64,000 bases of DNA from JBAYOE01 sp050950065 (GTDB taxonomy: Bacteria > Spirochaetota > Spirochaetia > Sphaerochaetales > Sphaerochaetaceae), in the NCBI GenBank assembly GCA_050950065.1, contig JBMNGX010000002.1:248001-312000 (forward strand). Reading direction: 5' to 3'. The translations under genes and the position numbers were made by a program. Under the pieces are notes generated by a model. It worked only from the letters and a program-made list of their open reading frames with translations. It ran no database searches and was not told the origin of the DNA. Below, piece by piece: positions 8,570-16,575 of this stretch (its first letter is position 1; the number at the start of each line of letters is the position of its first letter).

Positions 8570-9664
8570 TACTACAAAATCACGCCCTGTTTGAAACAAT
8601 AAAAGAGGAAGCTTACGATGTATGGAGGCGTCTTTGACGTTGAGAAGCTTTCTAATAAAATAAAACAACTTGAAGCTAAATCGAGTGAGAGTGACTTTTG
8701 GAACGACTCCTCATTAGCTGAAAAAACATTCAAAGAGTTAAACGAACTAAAAGATCAACTAAACCCTTGGCAAGAACTTATTAAATTTATCGACGATGTG
8801 GATCAATTGATTGAATTATATGGCGATGAAGATGATAGTGAAATTGAAAAAGAGGTTGATCAACAAATAGTTGAACTTGAAAAACTGTACAACCCCCTTA
8901 GATTAAAAACTCTCCTTTCTGGCAAATTTGATAAAAATGATTGTTATTTAACAGTGCATTCAGGTGCTGGTGGAACTGAGGCGTGTGATTGGGCCTCAAT
9001 GTTGATGAGAATGTATTTAAGGTGGTGTGAAAGAAACAACTATAAAGTGAGTATTATTGATCTACAGGAAGCTGAAGGTGGGATTAAGTCGGTAACCATG
9101 GAGGTTAAAGGCTTTTATGCTTATGGCTATTTACAAGGGGAAGCTGGAGTACACCGCTTAGTTCGTATCAGCCCCTTTGATTCAAACAAACGGAGGCACA
9201 CCTCTTTCACCAGTGTTTATGCTTCTCCAGTCATTGAAGATGATTTAGAGATTACCATCGACCCTGCCGATATCAGAATAGATACATACAGAGCAGGGGG
9301 AGCAGGAGGGCAACACGTTAATAAGACCGATTCAGCTGTTAGAATAACCCACCTTAAAACAGGAATTGTTGTTGCTTGTCAAAATGAGAGATCTCAACAC
9401 ATGAATAAAGCAGTGGCAATGAAAGTCCTTAAAGGAAGATTGTACGACTATTACAAAGAAAAATCTGAAGAGGAGCAACAAAAGTACGCCTTAGAGAAAA
9501 AAGAGATTAGTTGGGGAAACCAAATTCGCTCTTACGTATTTCAACCCTACACAATGGTCAAAGATCACCGTACCAACGAACAAAGTGGAAACATCCAAGC
9601 TGTTATGGATGGTGATATCTCTTTTTTAATTGAGGCCTTTTTGAAATGGAATGCAGAAAGTTAA
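8566..9664 (+). CDS. prfB: Peptide chain release factor 2, with programmed +1 ribosomal frameshift
   Basis: Full-length RF2 requires joining 8566..8634 with 8636..9664. The first frame starts at ATG 8566 (overlapping the upstream stop, preceded by AGGA), encodes MILQNHALFETIKEEAYDVWRRL and reaches CTT followed by an in-frame TGA at 8635. A +1 slip continues at GAC (8636) into DVEKLSNKI and the rest, giving 365 residues, the usual RF2 length. The body carries GGAGGQHVNK, with the catalytic GGQ, and SPF, the tripeptide that recognises UGA/UAA. Low RF2 would favour slippage at its own UGA, so the gene is autoregulated. An unshifted reading gives only a 23-residue peptide. Confidence 0.95.
8623..8638 (+). 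promoter_or_regulatory. prfB programmed +1 frameshift site
   Basis: TGGAGGCGTCTTTGAC contains a Shine-Dalgarno-like GGAGG ending three bases before the slippery CTT (8632-8634). The in-frame TGA (8635-8637) is followed by C, the poor-termination context used at RF2 frameshift sites. The layout is the same as the classic E. coli element, with one codon between the internal Shine-Dalgarno and CTT. Confidence 0.95.
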
Positions 9665-10718
9665 ATTAGTTTTAATAATTTTACTTATCTCATTGATGCC
9701 AATTCACTCTAGTGGTTTTATCCATTTAGACTCTACTAATAGGTTAACTAACTTCTCAAATAAAATTCTTAACGTAGTAAACACTTTTAGTGAACAAAAA
9801 CTTATACCAATTAATTCAACTTCTGAGTTAATTAAAAATGTGTTGGCAGAGGAAAATTATTCAAATCAATACTTTTTCACCAATTATGAAGTTGAAAGAT
9901 TAATTGTCATTGAATCTTCTCAAATAGAGAATCTTTATAGAATTAAAGTGAACTCTAAAACTTTAGAAGATAAAATACCCCTTTTAGACTTTTTAGTTGA
10001 ACTAGAAAAAGTTGATGACCAAATAGAAAATATTGCCTTAAAAGTAATAAATCATTTGAATCAGGGTAATTACTCTTTAATTAAAGTTACTAAAGCCCCA
10101 AATAACTACACCATCGCTTTAGATAACACTCCACTAAATTTAATTGAAAATAGAGCTTTAGTTGAACAAGGAGAGTATCACCTTAGCGAAAGTAGTAAGA
10201 ACTACTACGATAAAAACTCAACACTAAAAGTAGTTGGTGAAAAAGTTATTAATTTAGAAGCTTCTTTAGTTAAATTGGAGGCAAAGCCTTTTTTAGTAAC
10301 CTCTTATAGTAGTGATGTTGAATTTGATGTAGGTAGTGGAAAGCTATTTACTACTGCCCACCTTATAAATGATACCTACTTTCCTATAGACCTTCATTAC
10401 TCCAACAGCTTTAATGGACTCACTATAAAACACCTAGGCGAGTATCAACAAAAGATTGTCTTAGATGTTGCTAAATTGAACAAAGAGGCTTTTGGTTTTG
10501 ACTCTTTAGTTTATCAACAAAAAAGTTATAAGAGTTTAGGGACAAGTTTGCTAATAGCTTCATTGTTAATACTTAGTGAATCTATTAACCCAATGGTTAG
10601 TGATAAGATTAGTTTATCCCCCTTAAGTGTAGCTTTAGGGGCTTCTTTGACTATTTCTGTAGTGGATACTGTTTTCCATTTGTTTGATTATTACAAAAAA
10701 ACGAAGTATAGTTTTTAA
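9651..10718 (+). CDS. Secreted or membrane-anchored protein of unknown function
   Basis: I do not recognise this 355-residue protein. It has a signal-peptide-like start (residues 1-22, basic then hydrophobic). A long extracytoplasmic region follows, and two hydrophobic segments lie near the C-terminus (roughly 298-315 and 325-345) before a basic tail. The middle (about 150-200, around IALDNTPLNLIENRALVEQGEYHLS) has the short beta pattern of PEGA-like surface domains, which is a weak suggestion only. The start overlaps the end of prfB by 14 bases, and ftsY follows 12 bases after its stop, so it belongs to the same transcription unit. Confidence 0.6.
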   Translation: MQKVKLVLIILLISLMPIHSSGFIHLDSTNRLTNFSNKILNVVNTFSEQKLIPINSTSELIKNVLAEENYSNQYFFTNYEVERLIVIESSQIENLYRIKVNSKTLEDKIPLLDFLVELEKVDDQIENIALKVINHLNQGNYSLIKVTKAPNNYTIALDNTPLNLIENRALVEQGEYHLSESSKNYYDKNSTLKVVGEKVINLEASLVKLEAKPFLVTSYSSDVEFDVGSGKLFTTAHLINDTYFPIDLHYSNSFNGLTIKHLGEYQQKIVLDVAKLNKEAFGFDSLVYQQKSYKSLGTSLLIASLLILSESINPMVSDKISLSPLSVALGASLTISVVDTVFHLFDYYKKTKYSF

Positions 10719-10730
10719 AATGAGGTTTAA

Positions 10731-11609
10731 TTGAATATGGCTAAAAGTTTTGCATTGCGTCTTAAAGACCTATTTAAAATAAAAAAATTTGATGAGAACT
10801 TCTTTGAAGAGTTAGAAGATCTTTTAATAGAGGGAGATTTGGGATCTCTGTTGGCAATGGAAATCAGTGATAATGTACGCTCTTTAGCTAAAAGTGAAAA
10901 ACAGTACGACAATGAATCAATATTAGAATTGATGAAAAAACACCTTAGTTCACTGTTGTTGGAGTATAAACTAGAACTGGTTGATGGAAAAACAAACATC
11001 TTTTTAATTTTGGGTGTTAATGGGGTAGGTAAGACCACTACAATAGCTAAGATGGCAACCTACTATCAAAACCAAAATAAGAGAGTTCTTTTAGCTGCAG
11101 GAGATACTTTTAGAGCTGCAGCGATTGATCAATTGGAGCTTCATGCCCAAAGAACCAACAGTAGAATTGTTAAACAAACTTCAGGCAGTGATCCAGCTGC
11201 TGTTATTTTTGATGCAATTGATTCAGCTGTTACTAGAAAAGAGGATCTTATCTTAGCCGATACAGCAGGGAGGATGCACAACAAAGAGCACCTTCTTAGA
11301 CAGCTACAAAAGATTGATAAAATAATTACCAGTAAAATTGAAGACCCCGGTGCTTATAAGAAAATTTTAGTCTTAGATGCTACAACAGGTCAAAATGGAA
11401 TTAGCCAAACTAAACTTTTTAACGAAGCTATTGGAGTTGATGCTATAATCTTAACTAAATACGATTCAAATTCAAAAGGGGGCACTCTCATTCAAATTTG
11501 TAACTCCTTAAAAGTTCCTATTGCCTTTATTGGAGATGGAGAGTCGTATAAAGATTTTAGACCTTTTGATAAAAGGGAGTTTTTAAACTCTCTATTAGGA
11601 ATTGGTTAA
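10731..11609 (+). CDS. ftsY: Signal recognition particle receptor FtsY
   Basis: The product is a 292-residue SRP GTPase that docks the SRP-ribosome complex at the membrane. The NG domain is complete: helical N domain (residues 1-85), G1 GVNGVGKTTT, the DTFRAAA insertion-box motif, DTAGR and the base-specific TKYDSNSKGG. The long acidic A domain of E. coli FtsY is absent, as in many bacteria. The TTG at 10731 is 5 bases after a GAGG ribosome-binding site; an ATG at 10737 would shorten the protein by two residues and is a fair alternative. It overlaps the next gene by one base (TAATG). Confidence 0.95.
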   Translation: MNMAKSFALRLKDLFKIKKFDENFFEELEDLLIEGDLGSLLAMEISDNVRSLAKSEKQYDNESILELMKKHLSSLLLEYKLELVDGKTNIFLILGVNGVGKTTTIAKMATYYQNQNKRVLLAAGDTFRAAAIDQLELHAQRTNSRIVKQTSGSDPAAVIFDAIDSAVTRKEDLILADTAGRMHNKEHLLRQLQKIDKIITSKIEDPGAYKKILVLDATTGQNGISQTKLFNEAIGVDAIILTKYDSNSKGGTLIQICNSLKVPIAFIGDGESYKDFRPFDKREFLNSLLGIG

Positions 11610-12625
11610 TGGCTAAACAGAAGATGTTCCCACTAGTAGTGGTTGCAACATTTTTAACTCTCTTTCCTCTAAGCGCTAATTACTATCGCTCAAACTCTCT
11701 TGGGCAAAAGTTAGAAGAACTTGATCAAACTCTTTTAGAGACTCAAAAATATTATTTACACCAACAAGAGGGTGTTGAAAGACTTTTTGAAGATGGCATT
11801 TTAATTAAAGAGAGTTTAATTGAAGCTTCATCAAGTGGTACTAAAGAGATAGAGATCAATTACCTAGATGGAAAAGTTGTCGATCAAGTAACTACTTTTT
11901 GGGAAGATAATCTTCCTAAAAGGATAGAAAATGGCTCAACAACAATTTATCATACCTACGTTGATGAATTTCTTATTGAGAAAAAAGAGGTGCAACAAGG
12001 AAATTTAATTAAAGTTACCACCTTTTACCGAGGGGTTGATGGAACTTTAAATGGAATAAGGGTAGTTGGTTCTAACGACCCACAAGTTGATTTACTTTAT
12101 TCTGATCAGTTCTTTGGTGAGTCTAAAGAGGGGGTATTTAATAAATTAACCTTCTTTGATAACAACTTAGTTGCTCAACAAATGTGGATAGGGGATGTTC
12201 CTCAAATTATTAGTGATGTTAGTTATGATGAAAAAGGTAATTTAGTAATAAAAGAGTGGGAAGATAACTCCCTTAAAACCAAAACTTACGATTTTAAAGG
12301 GTTGTTAGTCTCATTGGCTATCGAAGATGCAAATGGAGATATCTCCACTAAATCTTACTACTATGACCATAGTGGAACTTTAGAAAAGACCAATGAGATT
12401 ATCATAAGTGAGGGAAAAAAGGAAATTGACTCTTATTATGAGGAGGGGCAATTAGTCAATGAGATTGAATGGGAAGAGGATCTTCCTATAAAATCTAAAC
12501 GCATTTTAAAAGATGGAAATTTAATTGTCACCCTTTTTGATAACGGAAAACCTTATGCTGATGTAACTTATGCTAGTGATGGAAAAAGAGTTTTAAGCTT
12601 AGAGTATCGGATGGACCACTGGTAA
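11609..12625 (+). CDS. Secreted protein of unknown function with repeated beta-hairpin units
   Basis: The 338-residue product has a signal peptide of about 24 residues ending near PLSANYY, and a short heptad-like helix at about 30-60. The rest is a chain of short beta units with spaced aromatic and Asp-Gly residues (YLDGKVVDQVTTFWEDN, SYDEKGNLVIKEWEDNSLK, YYDHSGTLEKTNEI). These resemble the MORN or YwqK-type toxin-antitoxin repeat pattern of beta-hairpin proteins. I cannot assign a function. Placed between ftsY and the LolCDE-like exporter, it is probably an envelope protein; that is inference from context only. One base separates it from the next gene. Confidence 0.6.
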   Translation: MAKQKMFPLVVVATFLTLFPLSANYYRSNSLGQKLEELDQTLLETQKYYLHQQEGVERLFEDGILIKESLIEASSSGTKEIEINYLDGKVVDQVTTFWEDNLPKRIENGSTTIYHTYVDEFLIEKKEVQQGNLIKVTTFYRGVDGTLNGIRVVGSNDPQVDLLYSDQFFGESKEGVFNKLTFFDNNLVAQQMWIGDVPQIISDVSYDEKGNLVIKEWEDNSLKTKTYDFKGLLVSLAIEDANGDISTKSYYYDHSGTLEKTNEIIISEGKKEIDSYYEEGQLVNEIEWEEDLPIKSKRILKDGNLIVTLFDNGKPYADVTYASDGKRVLSLEYRMDHW

Positions 12626-12626
12626 A

Positions 12627-13787
12627 ATGGTTAATCTAAAACTGATTTGGCGCTATGCTTTTAGTAAAAGCAACCGCCATCGCAACATTGCCTTAATTAT
12701 CTTAGTTGGGATAAGTGTGGGCACTTTTGCCCTATTAGTCGTACTCTCATTGATGAACAACTTACAATCTTTAATGATTGAAAACATCAAAGATATTGAG
12801 ACTTTTCACGTTCAAGTTGATTCAAATCAATCGTTTGAAAATTTTTCAGAAATTACAAACTCTTATCGGTTTAAAGATTATCAAGTAATTAGTCAAACTT
12901 TAAATGGTTCTGAAACTTTACGATTAAGATTATTAGAAGATAATATCTTTAGTGATATTAATCATTTTAGCTCTAAAGTAGCTTTGCTTAGTGGCTCTTA
13001 CCCTAAAGAAGACCAAGTTCTTTTATCAAATAACTTACGTTATAAAATGGGAATTACTGTTGGAGATGAAATTGAGCTAACTTTATTAGTTGGAGGAAGA
13101 AGCGCTCCTCTAGTGCCAGTTAATTATAAAGTGAGTGTTAGTGGAATTTACAACTCCCCATTAATTGAGTTTGATTTAAACACCATTTTAGGAAATATTG
13201 ATTTAGTTAAACAAAGTGATTCATCGTCTTATGCCCTTTATTTAAAAAATAGCAGTCCTACAAAGGTAACTAAGCTTATAGGCAAATTGGAGAGTGCTAA
13301 AGGGTGGGTTAGTTTAAATAGGGGTTTTTATTCAGCTTTGATGTTGGAAAAAGCGTTGATGTATCTATTTCTTTTATTTATGTTTTTAATTTTAGCGATA
13401 AATATGAAAAATGCTTTTAGTCGCCTTTTACATGCTAAACAACAAGAGGTGGCCCTTTTAAAGAGCATAGGGTACACAAACAACTCCCTATTTAAGGTTT
13501 TTATTGCACAAGGGGTCCTAATTTCCCTTTTAGGGCAAGTTATAGCCCTTGTATCCACTTTGTTTGTTAAAGAGAGGGTAAGTTCCATCTTTAACTTCTT
13601 TAACCGTATACAACGAATATTTACCTCACAAGATAATATACTTTTAACTTACCCCTTTGTTTTAGAGATAAACATAAGTGAAATTATTTTAGTTAATCTT
13701 CTACTCTTTTTAATTGCACTTCTTTTTACTTACAGCGGAGTCAAAGGGGTTTTAAAAAGTGAGGTTGTGGAGATATTAGATGAGTGA
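12627..13787 (+). CDS. ABC transporter permease, LolC/LolE (FtsX/MacB) type
   Basis: The 386-residue product has the four-helix FtsX/MacB layout: helix 1 at about 20-45, a large extracytoplasmic domain (about 50-240), and three helices near 240-265, 290-315 and 350-375. The MacB-like segment VALLKSIGYTNNSLFKVFIAQG lies between helices 2 and 3, as in LolC and LolE. With the ATPase and the second permease downstream it forms a heterodimeric exporter, most likely the lipoprotein-releasing system that feeds lipoproteins toward the outer membrane. Its 3' end overlaps the ATPase gene by 8 bases. Which permease corresponds to LolC and which to LolE is unclear. Confidence 0.8.
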   Translation: MVNLKLIWRYAFSKSNRHRNIALIILVGISVGTFALLVVLSLMNNLQSLMIENIKDIETFHVQVDSNQSFENFSEITNSYRFKDYQVISQTLNGSETLRLRLLEDNIFSDINHFSSKVALLSGSYPKEDQVLLSNNLRYKMGITVGDEIELTLLVGGRSAPLVPVNYKVSVSGIYNSPLIEFDLNTILGNIDLVKQSDSSSYALYLKNSSPTKVTKLIGKLESAKGWVSLNRGFYSALMLEKALMYLFLLFMFLILAINMKNAFSRLLHAKQQEVALLKSIGYTNNSLFKVFIAQGVLISLLGQVIALVSTLFVKERVSSIFNFFNRIQRIFTSQDNILLTYPFVLEINISEIILVNLLLFLIALLFTYSGVKGVLKSEVVEILDE

Positions 13788-14466
13788 CAATCTCTTATTA
13801 AAATTTGAAAATATTACTAAAAAATACCCGTCTGGTGATAAAGAGCTCACTATTTTAGAGAACTTAAACTTCAGTCTAGTTCAAGGTAGCAGTGTTGCTA
13901 TTGTTGGTAAAAGTGGATCGGGAAAAACTACCTTTTTAAATCTTGCTGGAGCTTTAGATAAGCCAACATCTGGAAAAAGATATTTTAACAATATCTCTAT
14001 AGATTCTTTAAATGATAAAGAACTCTCTAATTTTAGAAACAAACACATTGGCTTTGTTTTTCAAAACCAGCTTTTTTTAGATGATTTTACTGCTTTAGAG
14101 AATGTTGTAATAAGTGCTTTAATAGGCAAAAGAGATAAAAAGCAAAGTTATAAAAATGCTAAAGAGTTATTAGAGAGGGTTGGACTAAAAGAGAGAATGT
14201 ACCATCGAAGTAACAGGTTATCAGGAGGGGAGAAACAAAGGGTGGCTATTTGTCGCGCTTTAATAAACCAACCCGATTTATTAATAGCTGATGAACCAAC
14301 TGGCTCATTAGATGAATCAACAGCTATTGAGATAGAGAACCTTTTATTTGAGTTAGTTAATGAGAAAAAACAAACATTGTTGATGGTAACTCACAACTTA
14401 AATTTAGCTAAAAGGTGTTCTAAACTTTTTCTACTACAAAATGGAGTTTTAGAGGAGCAAAATTGA
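13780..14466 (+). CDS. lolD: ABC transporter ATPase, LolD-like
   Basis: The 228-residue product is a MacB/LolD-class ATPase. Walker A is GKSGSGKTT (residues about 43-51), the signature is LSGGEKQRVAICRAL, and Walker B is LLIADEPTGSLD with the switch histidine in MVTHNL. The Q-loop sequence FVFQNQLFLDDFTALENV is typical of LolD. The gene overlaps permease genes on both sides (8 bases upstream, 4 bases ATGA-type downstream), so the three products are almost certainly one complex. The LolCDE assignment is by family and context; MacB-like export of another substrate cannot be excluded. Confidence 0.85.
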   Translation: MSDNLLLKFENITKKYPSGDKELTILENLNFSLVQGSSVAIVGKSGSGKTTFLNLAGALDKPTSGKRYFNNISIDSLNDKELSNFRNKHIGFVFQNQLFLDDFTALENVVISALIGKRDKKQSYKNAKELLERVGLKERMYHRSNRLSGGEKQRVAICRALINQPDLLIADEPTGSLDESTAIEIENLLFELVNEKKQTLLMVTHNLNLAKRCSKLFLLQNGVLEEQN

Positions 14467-15629
14467 GTAGTTTCACCAACCTCTTATTTAAAAATCTCTT
14501 TAAAGTTAGAACTTACAATCAAAAACGTCTTTTAAGGGGAGCATTGTTAATTGCAGTGATTATGATTCCTTTAAATGTTGCCCTCTTATTTACTGATGGG
14601 ATGATTAGTTCCATCACCCAAAAGTATATAACACTCTCTGATGGTCATATTCAAATTTATGACAAAGAGTTTATTTTGGATGATAGTTCAATTATTAGTG
14701 GAGACTATGTAGTTACTGGGGGAGCGATTATCTACTCAAAAGAGGCCACCAAAGAGGTTAAAATTAAGGGAGTTGATACCTCGTATTTTAACAAAGAGAG
14801 AATAAAAGAGATTAAAATAAATGGTCCCACAGTTGAAAAATCAACCAATCTTCCTTCCATTATGATAAGTAGCGAATTATCTAAAGAGCTAGGGGTAGGT
14901 ATTGATGATCGAGTTGCTTTTATGCTCCTACCAGATCCAAGTGAAAAAAGAGTTAGACCCCTATTAGCTCAAATTAGTTCCATTTACAGTAGCGGTTATA
15001 GTGAATTAGATAGTCGACTTATTTTTATGAACATAAGTGATGGGGAAAAACTCTTTACTAAAAGTGGATATTGGGAGTTGTTAGTTGATGGGGATTTAAA
15101 CAAAGCCCTTATAAATTTAGAAAAAATAAATGATAAAGTTCTACAATACTCAACTTGGGATCAATTTAATATCAGCGTTTATCAAAACTTCATAACAAGT
15201 CGTCAAGTAATATTTCTTATCTTAGTTTTAATTTTGTTAGTTGCAGCTGTTTACATTGCCTCTATAGCTCAACAGATGGTTCAAGACTCTTTAAAAGAGA
15301 TTGCAATATTAAAGATGGTTGGATCAACTAATAAAGAACTATTTAGCTTCTATTTTGGCTCCACAATGCTTACAGTGGGATTAGGAACTGTAGTTGGCTC
15401 TTTAGTTGGTATTTTAATTGGATTGAATATGGGACCAGTGTTAACCTATTTATCATCTAAAGAAATTCCGTTTTTAAACTATTATCTTTTAGAGTTTGAT
15501 TTAAAAGTGAATTGGGGTGATTTAATTAAAATTGTTGTCACAATGGGTTTAATAGCTACAACAACTTTATATCTCTCTTTACAAGGGATAAAGAAAATTT
15601 CCCCCTTGCACTTATTGCAACAAAAGTAG
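14463..15629 (+). CDS. ABC transporter permease, LolC/LolE (FtsX/MacB) type, second subunit
   Basis: The 388-residue product has the same four-helix design as the permease upstream: helix 1 near 25-50, an extracytoplasmic domain, then helices near 245-270, 300-325 and 355-380. EIAILKMVGSTNKELFSFYF is the conserved cytoplasmic coupling stretch. The two permeases are clearly different sequences, which fits a heterodimeric LolC/LolE pair. It starts inside the ATPase gene end by 4 bases and is the last gene of the ftsY-lol run; rnz starts 22 bases downstream. Confidence 0.8.
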   Translation: MSSFTNLLFKNLFKVRTYNQKRLLRGALLIAVIMIPLNVALLFTDGMISSITQKYITLSDGHIQIYDKEFILDDSSIISGDYVVTGGAIIYSKEATKEVKIKGVDTSYFNKERIKEIKINGPTVEKSTNLPSIMISSELSKELGVGIDDRVAFMLLPDPSEKRVRPLLAQISSIYSSGYSELDSRLIFMNISDGEKLFTKSGYWELLVDGDLNKALINLEKINDKVLQYSTWDQFNISVYQNFITSRQVIFLILVLILLVAAVYIASIAQQMVQDSLKEIAILKMVGSTNKELFSFYFGSTMLTVGLGTVVGSLVGILIGLNMGPVLTYLSSKEIPFLNYYLLEFDLKVNWGDLIKIVVTMGLIATTTLYLSLQGIKKISPLHLLQQK

Positions 15630-15651
15630 ATGGCAGGTATTGTAGCAAGGT

Positions 15652-16575
15652 ATGAATTTTGAAGTCTTTGTTTTAGGAACTAGCGGTATGATGCCCCTTC
15701 CCAACAGGTTTTTAACCTCTGCCATGGTGCGTAGAGAGGGGGAGTTGTTTTTATTTGATTCTGGGGAAGGGACTCAAATCTCCTTAAAAATGTTAAATAT
15801 CAGGTGGAAAAGGATAAATTCAATCTTTATCTCCCACATGCATGCTGACCATGTAACAGGACTTCCAGGAATTTTAATGCTCTCAAGCCAAGTGGATCGA
15901 GATGAGCCATTAACTATTTATGGTCCGCCTAAATTAGCTGAATATGTTAACCAAACTCGTAAGCTCTTAGATATGTATATCAACTATGAAATAGTTATAA
16001 AGAGTGTAGAAGAGGGGATAATTTTAGAAACAGACGAGTATTTTGTTGAGGCATTTAAATTAGATCACACAAAACCTTGCTTTGGATACACAATGAGGGA
16101 AAAACCTCGTAGTGGTGTTTTTAACGTTGAAAAAGCTGTTGAGCTAAATGTCCCTAAAGGACCTATGTGGTCACGCCTTCAAAAAAATGAAGAAGTTGTT
16201 TTAGAAGATGGTACAATTATAAAACCTGAAATGATTTTAGGTAAACAAAGAGAGGGAAGGGGATTTAGTTATGTCACTGATACCCTTTATAAAGATTCCA
16301 TTGCCCAGCACGTCAATAATGTAGATTTGTTATTATGTGAAGGGATGTTCGATGATTCACTGTTAGAGAGTGCTAAAGAGAAAAAGCATATGACTGCTAG
16401 CCAAGCTGCTTTAGTTGCTAAAGAGGGGCAAGTTGCCTCGATGGGACTTATTCACTATTCACCTCGTTACACAGATCGACAACTAAAACTTCTACTTAAA
16501 GAGGCACAAGAAATCTTTCCTAACACATTTTTAGCAAAGGATCGGATGGTATTTAATATTCCACTAAAAGATTAA
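15652..16575 (+). CDS. rnz: Ribonuclease Z
   Basis: The 307-residue product is a metallo-beta-lactamase-fold tRNA 3'-processing endonuclease. The zinc-binding motif is SHMHADHVTGLPG (residues about 60-72). Further ligands are in KLDHTKPCFGY, in the VTDT stretch and in the C-terminal GLIHYSPRY. FLGT-like strand VLGTSGMMPLPNR at the start is typical. It would cleave the 3' trailer of tRNA precursors, which fits the lack of encoded CCA in both tRNA genes of this window. An AAGG sits 2-3 bases before the ATG. The 3' end overlaps the convergent next gene by 4 bases. Confidence 0.93.
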   Translation: MNFEVFVLGTSGMMPLPNRFLTSAMVRREGELFLFDSGEGTQISLKMLNIRWKRINSIFISHMHADHVTGLPGILMLSSQVDRDEPLTIYGPPKLAEYVNQTRKLLDMYINYEIVIKSVEEGIILETDEYFVEAFKLDHTKPCFGYTMREKPRSGVFNVEKAVELNVPKGPMWSRLQKNEEVVLEDGTIIKPEMILGKQREGRGFSYVTDTLYKDSIAQHVNNVDLLLCEGMFDDSLLESAKEKKHMTASQAALVAKEGQVASMGLIHYSPRYTDRQLKLLLKEAQEIFPNTFLAKDRMVFNIPLKD

